This document shows, piece after piece, positions 1 through 8,263 of a stretch of DNA of 64,000 nucleotides. This DNA comes from Mycolicibacterium monacense. Lineage in GTDB: Bacteria; Actinomycetota; Actinomycetes; Mycobacteriales; Mycobacteriaceae. A model generated the notes under the pieces. The model worked only from the letters and a program-made list of their open reading frames with translations. It searched no databases and was not told the origin of the DNA. The stretch covers positions 4,030,001-4,094,000 of the forward strand of contig NZ_AP022617.1 in assembly GCF_010731575.1 (NCBI RefSeq), in the 5' to 3' direction. Every line of letters starts with the position of its first letter. Position 1 is the first letter of the stretch. The position numbers and the translations under genes were made by a program.

Positions 1-2
1 AA

Positions 3-815
3 AAGACCGGCACTCAGGCCGACTGGGTGCAGGGCGGGGTCGGCTGGTGTGTGCTGCTGCAGGTGCTGCCCATGCGCACCCGACACGGGGTCGTGATCCT
101 CACCGGCTTCTGGCTGGCAGCGGCCGCCGTCGAGGTCGGGCGCTATCCGACGGGCAACGCCCTGGTCAACATCGGCCTGGGGACCGCGAGCATCCTGGGT
201 GTGCAGCTGTTCGCGTTGATGTTCGACGGACTGATGCGCGACGCCGCCGCGGATGTGCACGCCGATGTCGCGGCCCACCGTCGGCTGGTCGTCGCCGAGC
301 GCGTGGCCCGCGCCGTGGCCGAGGACAACCGGCGCCGGTACGCCACCCTCATCGCCAGCGTCGTTCCGCTGCTGCAGCGGCTGGGCGACGGTGAGCCGGT
401 CACGGACTCCATGCAGCGCGAGGCCCGCGCCGAATCACGAAGGCTGCGAGCACTGTTCGATCAGTCGAACAGCCTCGCTCATCCGGTGATACAGCGGCTG
501 CGCCCCGCGATCGACGCCGCCGAGGCTTGGGGTGTCGACGTGACCGTCGACACCGGCAGCGATCTGCCGCCGCTGGACGATGCGGCCGCCGCCGCCCTGG
601 CCGCGCCGTTGGACACCGTGCTGTCGGCCGATATCTCGAGCGCTCACGTGGTGCTGGGCGCCGCCGGTGATTCGGTGAGCCTGAGCGTGGTGTGCCGCGG
701 CGTCGTCGATCCGCCCGCCTTGGCGGCCGCGGTGACCGTCCACGGCGGCGACGTCGTCGTCACCGACGACACGGTGTGGTTGATCGTCGAGCGGTCCCGC
801 GCGGCGACGCCGTGA
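3..815 (+). CDS. Degenerate sensor-histidine-kinase-like membrane protein (5' end outside window)
   Basis: The frame is open to the window edge, so the gene probably starts upstream; the first start codon inside is GTG at 27. Two hydrophobic segments at the visible N-terminus (about residues 15-60 from that GTG) are followed by a long charged helix containing EARAESRRLRALFDQ, which resembles a dimerisation helix. A C-terminal domain of roughly 100 residues has the alternation of an ATPase fold but no visible N, G1 or G2 boxes and no clear phosphoacceptor His. A NarL-type response regulator lies 0.8 kb away on the opposite strand, which suggests a divergent two-component partner. The role is inferred from layout only. 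Confidence 0.55.
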   Translation, partial: KTGTQADWVQGGVGWCVLLQVLPMRTRHGVVILTGFWLAAAAVEVGRYPTGNALVNIGLGTASILGVQLFALMFDGLMRDAAADVHADVAAHRRLVVAERVARAVAEDNRRRYATLIASVVPLLQRLGDGEPVTDSMQREARAESRRLRALFDQSNSLAHPVIQRLRPAIDAAEAWGVDVTVDTGSDLPPLDDAAAAALAAPLDTVLSADISSAHVVLGAAGDSVSLSVVCRGVVDPPALAAAVTVHGGDVVVTDDTVWLIVERSRAATP

Positions 816-821
816 ACGCGG

Positions 822-1037
822 TCAGCTGGTCCGCCGTGACATCCGGAGTCGGCCCGGTTCCACGAGGGGCCGGGCATCCACTTCGTGAATGGTCGGGCTG
901 AAGCCCGCCATATCCTGTCGGACAACATGTTCGGTGCGCGCCCGGCCACGCCGGCGGCAGAATTCGACGTTGCCCCACACCGTCGTGCTCACGATGCCGA
1001 GACCGATCAGCGCCCAGCTGAGTGCCGTCGCCGTCAT
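822..1037 (-). CDS. Small membrane protein, hypothetical
   Basis: A 71-residue product starting MTATALSWALIG, with one N-terminal transmembrane helix (about residues 4-22) and a basic, Arg-rich cytoplasmic tail. Its ATG overlaps the TGA of the upstream gene by 4 bp (ATGA at 1034-1037), which supports this start and indicates translational coupling. It ends 6 bp from the convergent kinase-like gene. I do not recognise the family. Confidence 0.55.
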   Translation of the reverse strand: MTATALSWALIGLGIVSTTVWGNVEFCRRRGRARTEHVVRQDMAGFSPTIHEVDARPLVEPGRLRMSRRTS

Positions 1038-1489
1038 GGCCAGGACACCCGTTCGAGCAGCACGGCGGTGCTCATGGGGTCGAACCGGGCCAGCGCACCC
1101 GCCAGTTCCCGCGCGTACCGCTTGTAGATGTCGTGGCCCAGCGACCAGGTCACCGCGGGAACCCAAGACGCGATGTTGTTGCGCGCCAACCCACCACAGA
1201 CATGGGTACTCAGGCTGGTCGAGCCGTCGTCGAGCTGGGTGATGGCGACGTCGAAGGACATCAGCTCGGCGTGGGCGATTCGAGTGCGCACGGAGAAGGA
1301 CAGCCGGCCGGGCGCCGCACCCTCGAATCTTATGAACGCCTTGGGGAACCCGCCCTGCACCTCTTCGCTGACGTCACGGGCGAGATGAGCGATGCGGTCC
1401 GGCTCGATGCATGTCTGCGCCCGGAAGCTCGCGCCCTGTTGGGCGGCGGGGGCGGTCATCGACGCTCCGATCGTCCGGGTTTCGCTCAT
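1034..1489 (-). CDS. Conserved hypothetical protein
   Basis: A soluble protein of up to 151 residues with no signal peptide or membrane helix. An internal ATG at 1459 has a better ribosome-binding site (GGAG about 5 bases upstream) and could be the true start, giving 141 residues. The sequence alternates beta strands and helices (SFSVRTRIAHAELMSFDVAI, then ALARFDP), as in a small alpha/beta sandwich of the START or polyketide-cyclase type, but I cannot assign a family. It is coupled by a 4-bp overlap to the small membrane protein and lies downstream of the response regulator on the same strand, so the three may be co-transcribed. Confidence 0.6.
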   Translation of the reverse strand: MSETRTIGASMTAPAAQQGASFRAQTCIEPDRIAHLARDVSEEVQGGFPKAFIRFEGAAPGRLSFSVRTRIAHAELMSFDVAITQLDDGSTSLSTHVCGGLARNNIASWVPAVTWSLGHDIYKRYARELAGALARFDPMSTAVLLERVSWP

Positions 1490-1592
1490 TCGGAACGTTA
1501 CGGAACGCGGCGGCGCGCGTCTGTCGCTCGAACGGTCGACACGGAAACCACGGCTGCGCCGAATACGCGGGCCGCGCTGGGCTTCTCGCCTT

Positions 1593-2306
1593 TCAGACGA
1601 GGTCGGAGAGGCTCAGGATGCCGTCTTCGATGGCGCGGGCGAGCAGAGCCGACTTCGTCGGCGCCGGCCTGCCGACCGCGGCGTACTTGGCCCTGGCTCG
1701 CTGCAGGTGGGTGCGAACGGTGCTGGGTGCGATGTAGAGACGCTTGCCCACCAATTCCTTGCTCTCCGTCTGGAACCAGGCAACGAGCACTTCCTTCTCC
1801 CGCTCCGACAGATTGGGCCGCCCGGCGGCGTTGTCGTTGAGCAGCGCCCGCGCCATCCGCGGGCCCATGTACGGGGTGTCCGAGGACGCCGCATGGACGG
1901 CCTCGATGAGGTGGGCGCGGCCCTCGGACTTCGCCAGGTAGGTGATGGCCCCCAGATCCAGACAGTTGAGGATGATCTCGTCGGCGGTGATGTGGGAGTA
2001 GACGACGACCCGGTGCCCTGACTCGCAAAGCTCGCGCAACGTGTCGAACGAGGGTCTGTTGCCGTCGATCTGCAGGTCGAACAACACCACGTCGACATCG
2101 GGTGACGCGACCGGGTATCGGTCGATGAAATCCTGGGGTGCGAGGTAGTTCCCGAGGAAGCGAATCGGCGGGTCCGCCTCCGCGCACCAAGCCTGCACTC
2201 CGGCATGTACGACGTCGTGATCGTCGATGATGACGACGCTGACCGGTCGCCGTTCGTCGTCGGCGACCTGCACCGCCACCCCCTCAGCAGTCAACTGGTC
2301 AGTCAT
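1593..2306 (-). CDS. NarL/LuxR-family two-component response regulator
   Basis: 237 residues. The receiver domain (about 20-145) has the acidic pair in VVIIDDHD, the phosphoacceptor Asp in VVLFDLQID and the conserved Lys in YLAKSEG. The C-terminal LuxR helix-turn-helix (about 165-225) begins LSEREKEVL and contains STVRTHLQRARAKY. The product should be a phosphorylation-controlled DNA-binding regulator. No complete histidine kinase adjoins it; the nearest candidate is the degenerate membrane protein at the left window edge. The recognition helix departs from the usual VKTHVSNI pattern, so its DNA target is unknown. Confidence 0.88.
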   Translation of the reverse strand: MTDQLTAEGVAVQVADDERRPVSVVIIDDHDVVHAGVQAWCAEADPPIRFLGNYLAPQDFIDRYPVASPDVDVVLFDLQIDGNRPSFDTLRELCESGHRVVVYSHITADEIILNCLDLGAITYLAKSEGRAHLIEAVHAASSDTPYMGPRMARALLNDNAAGRPNLSEREKEVLVAWFQTESKELVGKRLYIAPSTVRTHLQRARAKYAAVGRPAPTKSALLARAIEDGILSLSDLV

Positions 2307-2668
2307 CAGGGCTCCCCCCCGGCACCTTCACGGATCGCCACCCGGTCCTGGCGCCGATCTCGACGCGCGCGACCACCGGCGACATTCCCGTTGCGCGCCC
2401 CCCGCGCATGGCGCAGACCTTAGCCAACAAAACCGCGCTTCGCACGCCCTAGCAGCAAATTCGCAGGTAAACGGCGGCGAATTGCCCATCATTGGCGTCA
2501 ATTATGCCCGCGCCGAGACCAGCTGACCGTCGCGAGTTCATCGGTCCCGGTGAAATCCGCCGTCGGCTTCCGTCGCGGGGCACCGGGGCCGTTGCCGAAT
2601 GCTTCGGCCATGGTGATCGGGCGACCCGGCGCCGGAGGTCGAGCAACGAGACCAGCGGGGGCCAGACG
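2307..2668. other. Intergenic region of about 360 bp without a convincing gene
   Basis: This lies between the response-regulator start and the stop of the small secreted protein. Overlapping open frames exist on both strands, but they are rich in Arg and Pro, lack ribosome-binding sites and look like by-products of high GC. An AT-richer patch around 2415-2510 probably holds the response-regulator promoter; I could not settle on defined -35/-10 boxes. Confidence 0.4.
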
Positions 2669-2986
2669 TCAGCAGGGCCGGAAGCTCGACAGTTCGGTGG
2701 CCGGCACACCGTCGGCGGCCGCTTGGCCGCGGCAGATCGAGCTCGGGAAGCCCGTGTAACGCGTCCAGCTGTCGCCGACCAGGCGGACCAGCGACGAGGC
2801 GTCACCGAGATCGCCGGTGGTCACATACGCCCAGCCCGGGGAACACCGCACCACCTGGAGCGCCTGGCCGAGATCGGCGGAGATGCCGCCACCGTCGCAC
2901 GCCTGGCCCGCGGCGGGTGTGGCCGCGAATGCGCTCGGCACCGCGGCGATCATTACCGCCTTCGCGGCAATCCTCTTGACTGACAA
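2669..2986 (-). CDS. Small secreted protein, hypothetical
   Basis: 105 residues starting at TTG, with GAAGGGG upstream. The N-terminus is a classical Sec signal peptide (basic SVKR, then hydrophobic AAKAVMIAAVPSAFA, with a likely cut near AGQA). The mature part of about 75 residues has Cys in QACDGG, VRCSPG, SICRG and at the C-terminus, a number and spacing consistent with two disulfides in an exported protein. No family is recognised. The gene lies upstream of no obvious partner and may be monocistronic. Confidence 0.65.
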   Translation of the reverse strand: MSVKRIAAKAVMIAAVPSAFAATPAAGQACDGGGISADLGQALQVVRCSPGWAYVTTGDLGDASSLVRLVGDSWTRYTGFPSSICRGQAAADGVPATELSSFRPC

Positions 2987-3080
2987 GATGCACCCCTTCG
3001 CCCGGTCCTATGGACTTCAAAACCACTCTGACGCAGCGGGAGTGCTCGCGGTATCGGTCGTTGGGACGACATCGGAGCCG

Positions 3081-5537
3081 TCAGCGGCGGTAGTCCGTGG
3101 TGCCGCGCGAATCGCGGGAATTGCTGATCACTTTCGCGTAGCACTCGTCGACGGGGATCGCCCGCGCGTCACACCACCCGTTGGCGGCGTGCGCGTCGGG
3201 GAACGTCACGCCGGCGATGGTCACCCACCAGCCGCGCAGATCGAAGGTTCGCCACTCGTCGCTCCAAACCAGGCGTACTTCGGGATACTGCCCCCGCATT
3301 CGCAGGTGCTGCTGCAGGATCTCGCACGGCGTCCACGTCACCATCCGGCCGTCGACATCCGGTGCGACCAGACCCGGCTGTTTGGAGGACAACTGGGCCA
3401 CCCACCGGTCAGCGAGAGAGGACTGCACATATGGCCGGTCCGCGTCGACCTGGGCTCTCAGGGCGGCCATGGTGTCGGCGTCGCTGCCGCAGAAGACCTG
3501 TCCGCCTTGCGGATCGGAACTCACCGAACGTTGAGGACCGTTGGCGGTGGGCCCGGGGGCGCTCTCGACGCGGCCGGTGGTGCCCTCGTCGTCGCACTCC
3601 ACTACTTCGTTTCCGGAAGCCCCTGCTTCCGTGACGGCTTCACCATTCGATGGCCGACCGACGTTGTCGCCGAGGGTGTTCGGATGCCGTGAGTACGTGC
3701 CGCTGTCGAAGGTGAGCTCGACGAGGGCCGACCCGGAGTCCTCCGGCCCCAGGACGAGCGGATCCTGGGAGAAGTCGAACGTCGCGGAGCAGATGAGTCC
3801 GCGCTCGTCCCTGATGGTCACCCTCAGCCGGTTCGTCGACACGACATCCCCGCCGGGACAACGCGCTTTGACCTCCATCACGACGACGAGCGCACCGTTC
3901 TCGGCCCGGTACTCGACGGGACGCAGCTCCGGCGTGCGACCGCATCTGGTGACCATCGAGCCTGACGTGTCCGCGGCTTCAGCAGCACCGGCGCGCCCGG
4001 GGCTGCCGGCCGGCCCGCCGGTGGGCGGGTAGAACGTGATCACATCTGTTGCGGCGTAGGCGAACCCGGCGCCGGCACGCCCGACGAACATCCGGCCGCC
4101 GGTCCCGGTCATCGACCAGGCCTCCTCCCCGGTCGCCAGATCGATCGCCACCAGGCCGTCGGCGGTGACGGCCATGACGCGACGGCCGTCGGACAGCTCG
4201 AAGTCCCCGACCTCGACGCGGCTCGTCCACAGCTGCCGGCCGGTGGCCAGGTCGAACGCGGTGAGCGGACCGTCGGCGCGGCCGCCGCCGAGCACGGTGT
4301 CGCCGACGATGGTGTGCAGCTCCGACACCCCGCCGGACGCGGTCCACAGCTCGCGCCCGGTGGCGAAGTCGTAGGCGGTGCGGCCGGCGATGTACGGCAC
4401 ATGCGCTTCGGCGTCGACCAGCCACGGGTCGGCCACCGCTCCGCTCACCTCGCGCAGGATGTCGCCCTGCGTGTCGACGATGACCGTGTCGACGGTGTCG
4501 GGATCGCCGCCGTGACACCGGCGGACTGTGAACCCCTGTCCCGGAAACACTTTCAGCTCGGTGACCTCGCCCGGCAGCAACCGCCTCCCGTCGGCGGCAT
4601 CTGCCACCACCATGCCACCGTCGTTGCCCGAATACACCACGTCGTGGTCGACCCCGTCGTAGGTGGTGTCCCCGGAGCCCGGACAGGATTGCGAGCCGTC
4701 GCCGACCGGATAGCTCCGGCGCCAGGTCGCGTCCAGCGCGTCCGGCGTCCCGCGCGTCATCGACCGGACGTTGGCGGCGTAGTCGTAACTCGTCGTGTAC
4801 ACGGCGGAGTCGTGAACCTCGACGGAACGCGTCTCCTCCGAGACTGCGATCCTGTGCGCGACTGCACCGTCCGAGATCCGGAGAAAGTGGACATAGGGCG
4901 GAGCACCGGACCCCGGCGGGCCGAAGTGCGACTCCTGTCCCAGGCAGGGCAGCAGACCGTCGACGGTCGCCGTGGCGCACACCGGATGGAACCCCGCGTC
5001 GGCGGTCCACTTGACTGCCCCGGACTCCGCGTCGATCGCGACGAGCGTCGCACCCCGGTCGGTCTGCGGCAATACCGCGGAGGTGATCAACGTATCCCCG
5101 ACGTCGATGAATCCGGGCCGTTGGTACTGATAGGACGTCGCGTCGGGACGGATGAACGCCGCACCCTCGAAGATCGTGGCGGCGTTGACCCGCCAGCCGG
5201 TGGACGGCGGGTCGGGGAATGTGTTGCGGAGTTGCCCGGCGACGGCGCGGCCTGCGTCGTCGTGACTCCGACCCTTGAGGAGGAAGTACCCCGCCCCCAG
5301 GAGTGCGACGGCGGCCACGACGCAGACGGTGGCCACGGCGACGGCCTTCGACCGGCGTCGCGTTGGCTTCGATTGCCGTTGCGGCTCAACAGTTCTCGGC
5401 GGCAAAGCCGGTGCAGGACCATCGGCCCAGAACTGCCAGCCGGCGGGTGCGGGCGGCCACGCCGGATCCGGCGTCCAGTCCGCCGGGGGGTCCCATCCCC
5501 GAGGCACCGGCCATCCGGGCGGCGGATTGAAACCCAC
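3081..5537 (-). CDS. Membrane-anchored beta-propeller (PQQ-like repeat) protein with shared C-terminal module
   Basis: 818 residues from a GTG start. A Trp/Pro-rich cytoplasmic tail (1-60; repeated W-x-P motifs) is followed by one transmembrane helix (about 65-87). The extracytoplasmic part has PQQ-like propeller blades with repeats of the type AFDLATGRQLWTS, AIDLATGEEAWSM and AIDAESGAVKWTA (about 130-510). The last ~125 residues match the C-terminus of the receptor kinase 4 kb downstream (WRTFDLRGWWVTIAGVTFPD and CYAKVISNSRDSRGTT against [20 protein letters not shown] and [16 protein letters not shown]). A surface sensing or protein-binding role is an inference; no enzyme residues are visible. 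Confidence 0.8.
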   Translation of the reverse strand: MGFNPPPGWPVPRGWDPPADWTPDPAWPPAPAGWQFWADGPAPALPPRTVEPQRQSKPTRRRSKAVAVATVCVVAAVALLGAGYFLLKGRSHDDAGRAVAGQLRNTFPDPPSTGWRVNAATIFEGAAFIRPDATSYQYQRPGFIDVGDTLITSAVLPQTDRGATLVAIDAESGAVKWTADAGFHPVCATATVDGLLPCLGQESHFGPPGSGAPPYVHFLRISDGAVAHRIAVSEETRSVEVHDSAVYTTSYDYAANVRSMTRGTPDALDATWRRSYPVGDGSQSCPGSGDTTYDGVDHDVVYSGNDGGMVVADAADGRRLLPGEVTELKVFPGQGFTVRRCHGGDPDTVDTVIVDTQGDILREVSGAVADPWLVDAEAHVPYIAGRTAYDFATGRELWTASGGVSELHTIVGDTVLGGGRADGPLTAFDLATGRQLWTSRVEVGDFELSDGRRVMAVTADGLVAIDLATGEEAWSMTGTGGRMFVGRAGAGFAYAATDVITFYPPTGGPAGSPGRAGAAEAADTSGSMVTRCGRTPELRPVEYRAENGALVVVMEVKARCPGGDVVSTNRLRVTIRDERGLICSATFDFSQDPLVLGPEDSGSALVELTFDSGTYSRHPNTLGDNVGRPSNGEAVTEAGASGNEVVECDDEGTTGRVESAPGPTANGPQRSVSSDPQGGQVFCGSDADTMAALRAQVDADRPYVQSSLADRWVAQLSSKQPGLVAPDVDGRMVTWTPCEILQQHLRMRGQYPEVRLVWSDEWRTFDLRGWWVTIAGVTFPDAHAANGWCDARAIPVDECYAKVISNSRDSRGTTDYRR

Positions 5538-5677
5538 GCGGCGGATACTTCCACAGCCACCGCAACCGGGATGTCACACGTTCGGATGAATCGCCCGGTG
5601 CCTCGAACACGCCACCACAACGCTGTCCCACCCGCAACTCCGCTGATTTCGGGGCTTCGGTGCGCTAAGACAGGAAG

Positions 5678-6901
5678 ATGCCGACCGCATTCCGCTACCC
5701 GCCCACCGGCCGCCGCGCCCGGCTCGTGAACGCCGCCCGCACGCTCGGCATCGACCTCGTCCCCGACGGCGCCACGGCCCGCCGGTTCATCGAGGGCCTG
5801 ACCGAAGGCGATCCCACCGCCGAACGCTTCGTCGCCGAGACCTACCACGGCGACCTCGGCGCGCGGAAAGCCCGCGACCTCGTCGAGCAGGCGCAAGAAC
5901 AAGGCATCGACACCGTCCCCGACGCCCCGGCTTCCATGCGCACCCTCTTCGCCGAATTCGAGACGCGACCCGACTGGCTCGACCCCGACCTGCTCGAACA
6001 GGGCGCCGCCGTCTGGCGCCGCTGGGCCTACGCGCTCGGCGCGCTGGGCAACGCCGGCACCAACGACACCTACACCGAGGGCTGGCTCGCCGTCCCGCTG
6101 TCGTTGTCCGGCGGCTACGCCGGCGACCGGGCGCTACACCGCTACCTCGAGACCTCCCGCTGGTGGATCGAGGTCAGCCGCCCCGGCGCCCTGCTCACCC
6201 CCAACTCGCCCGCCCGCAACATCTCTCTGCACGTGCGGATCATGCATGTCAGCGTCCGCGACCGGGTCAGACGCCACCCCGAATGGGACGCCGAGCGCTG
6301 GGGTCTGCCGATCAGCCAGTCCGCCATGCTGCTCACCCTGCTCGGCGGCAGCGTCGCCCCGGCCCTCGGCCTGTTCGCGCTCGGACACCTCACCTCACCG
6401 CACGAGATGCGCGCCGTGCTGCACTTCAACCGCTACTGCGGCCACCTCGTCGGCGTGCGCTGCGACGGCTACTTCCCCGAGACCGTCGCCGACGCCTGGC
6501 GCATCCTGTTCATGGCCGACGCCGCCCGCAGCTACGACAGCGCCGAAAACGGCGCCGAACTCGTCGAATCCTTCGTCCCCGCCTTCGAACCCACGCCCGC
6601 CCATCGCGGCCTCCAACGCCTCAGAGCCACCTACCATTACAGAATCCAGGCCGGCTACCTCGGCCTCTACATGCTGCCGTGGAACCGCCGACGCTACCGC
6701 CTGCCGTCCGCATTGCCAGGCGTCGCGCTGCTGCTCGCGAAGGCACCGGTCATCGCGGCTCTCGAAGTCGCACGACGCCTCAGTCCCCGGGTCGACCGCC
6801 GCTGGCAGCAGGCCAACCTCAGACGGTGGGAGCGCTGGCTGGAATGGCAGTCCGCGGGTAAGGCCCAGAAATTCGAGGCAGCCACGCCGCTGCGCCGTTA
6901 G
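5678..6901 (+). CDS. MpaB-type oxygenase family protein (DUF2236)
   Basis: 407 residues of the DUF2236 / MpaB / latex-clearing-protein-related family, haem proteins in characterised members. The family hallmarks are visible: an N-terminal helical segment with the DPTAERFVA pattern, GNAGTNDTYTEGW, and the core ARNISLHVRIMHVSVRDRVRR with a His-containing helix, then WGLPISQSAM and HFNRYCGHLVGVR. It is cytoplasmic, with no signal peptide. The ATG has AGGAAG just upstream. The gene is followed after 10 bp by the nitroreductase-family gene, so the two and ppk2 are probably one operon. The substrate is unknown. Confidence 0.8.
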   Translation: MPTAFRYPPTGRRARLVNAARTLGIDLVPDGATARRFIEGLTEGDPTAERFVAETYHGDLGARKARDLVEQAQEQGIDTVPDAPASMRTLFAEFETRPDWLDPDLLEQGAAVWRRWAYALGALGNAGTNDTYTEGWLAVPLSLSGGYAGDRALHRYLETSRWWIEVSRPGALLTPNSPARNISLHVRIMHVSVRDRVRRHPEWDAERWGLPISQSAMLLTLLGGSVAPALGLFALGHLTSPHEMRAVLHFNRYCGHLVGVRCDGYFPETVADAWRILFMADAARSYDSAENGAELVESFVPAFEPTPAHRGLQRLRATYHYRIQAGYLGLYMLPWNRRRYRLPSALPGVALLLAKAPVIAALEVARRLSPRVDRRWQQANLRRWERWLEWQSAGKAQKFEAATPLRR

Positions 6902-6911
6902 CGTGGAAGTC

Positions 6912-7385
6912 ATGGCCGAATCCATCGACGTCGCGCACCCGCCGCAGGCGCTGCTCAACGTCATCAACCCCGCCCTGCGGACCGCGCTGCGCACGCCGCT
7001 GGGCACCGCGCTCAAACAGTTCATGGTCGTCACCTTCACCGGACGCAAGACCGGGCGCCGATTCTCGATCCCGGTCAGCGCCCACCACCTCGACGGCGAC
7101 CTCTACGTGATCCTCGAAGCCAAGTGGAAATACAACTTCCGCGGCGGCGCCCCCGCCGAGGTGACCCACAGCGGCAAGACCGCCCACATGCTCGGCGAGC
7201 TCATCACCGACCCCGCCACCGTCGCCGACATCGTCCACCGCGTCGCGGAGAACTACGGCGCCAAGAAGGCGCAGCAGACCATGGGCCTGAAGTTCCGCGG
7301 CAACATTGTCCCGTCGAAGGATGAATTCCAATCTGCTGCAACACGGCTCGGCATCGCCGCCATCCGGCTCACCCCTGCGCCGTGA
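6912..7385 (+). CDS. Deazaflavin (F420)-dependent nitroreductase-family protein
   Basis: 157 residues of the Ddn-type split-barrel family that binds F420 in mycobacteria. Diagnostic segments are FTGRKTGRRFSIPVSAHHLDGDLYVI (phosphate-binding region) and WKYNFRGGAPAEVTHSGK. Relatives reduce quinones or nitroimidazoles with F420H2, and some members bind other cofactors. It starts at ATG 6912, 10 bp after the oxygenase stop, and its TGA overlaps the GTG start of ppk2 by 4 bp, so translation of the two is coupled. Residues are counted from that ATG; a GTG three codons earlier is possible. Confidence 0.82.
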   Translation: MAESIDVAHPPQALLNVINPALRTALRTPLGTALKQFMVVTFTGRKTGRRFSIPVSAHHLDGDLYVILEAKWKYNFRGGAPAEVTHSGKTAHMLGELITDPATVADIVHRVAENYGAKKAQQTMGLKFRGNIVPSKDEFQSAATRLGIAAIRLTPAP

Positions 7386-8263
7386 CCGACACCGAAATCG
7401 ACCTGCACGCCCTCTTGAGCGCCGGCCACGGCTACACCGTCCGCGACGATGACGACGACGACCCCGTCCTGCTCGACCGGGACGGCAACGCGATCCAGAC
7501 CTGGCGCGAGCGTTACCCCTACGACGAGCGGATGCCCCGCGAAGAATACGAGGCGCTCAAACGCAAGCTGCAGATCGAACTGCTCAAGCTGCAGCGCTGG
7601 AGCAAACGCACCGGCGCCCGCCACGTCATCCTCTTCGAGGGCCGCGACGCCGCAGGCAAGGGCGGCACCATCCAGCGGTTCATGGAGCACCTCAACCCCC
7701 GTGGCGCCCGCACCGTCGCGCTCGAGAAGCCCACCGACGAGGAGAAGTCGCAGTGGTACTTCCAGCGCTACGTCCAGCACCTGCCGACCGCCGGTGAGAT
7801 GGTGCTGTTCGACCGGTCCTGGTACAACCGCGCCGGCGTGGAGAAGGTGATGGGCTTCGCGACCGAACGCCAGCAGGCCGAATTCATGCGCCAGGCACCG
7901 CTGTTCGAGGAGATGCTCGTCAACGAGGGTCTGCACCTGACGAAGTTCTGGTTCTCGGTGTCGCCGGCCGAGCAGCGCACCCGGTTCGCCATCCGGCTCG
8001 TCGACCCGCTGCGGCACTGGAAGTTCTCCGACATGGACATCGAAGCGGTGCGGCGCTGGGACGACTACACCCGCGCCAAGGAGATGTTCCAGCGCACCGA
8101 CACCGACCACGCTCCGTGGATCGTCGTCAAGACCAACGACAAGAAGCGCGGACGGATCAACGCCATGCGCTTTCTGCTGTCGAAGTTCGACTACGACGAC
8201 AAAGACCCGGACGTCGTCGGCGAACCGGATCCGCTGATCGTCGGGCGCGCACTGGAGGATTAG
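7382..8263 (+). CDS. ppk2: Polyphosphate kinase 2
   Basis: 293 residues, the usual length for single-domain PPK2. The Walker A loop is FEGRDAAGKGGT (about residues 82-93), the Walker B/lid region is VLFDRSWYNRAGVE, and WKFSDMDIEA matches the family. The enzyme transfers phosphate between polyphosphate and nucleotides (the M. tuberculosis homologue mainly makes GTP from polyP). An acidic stretch DDDDDD near residue 22 precedes the fold. The GTG start overlaps the previous stop (GTGA), so expression follows the nitroreductase-family gene. It ends against the convergent cyclase gene with no gap. Confidence 0.93.
   Translation: MTDTEIDLHALLSAGHGYTVRDDDDDDPVLLDRDGNAIQTWRERYPYDERMPREEYEALKRKLQIELLKLQRWSKRTGARHVILFEGRDAAGKGGTIQRFMEHLNPRGARTVALEKPTDEEKSQWYFQRYVQHLPTAGEMVLFDRSWYNRAGVEKVMGFATERQQAEFMRQAPLFEEMLVNEGLHLTKFWFSVSPAEQRTRFAIRLVDPLRHWKFSDMDIEAVRRWDDYTRAKEMFQRTDTDHAPWIVVKTNDKKRGRINAMRFLLSKFDYDDKDPDVVGEPDPLIVGRALED

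Noticed and set aside
2492..2983. A 163-codon open frame on +
   Set aside because: It overlaps the small secreted protein gene on the other strand and has an Arg-rich by-product composition.
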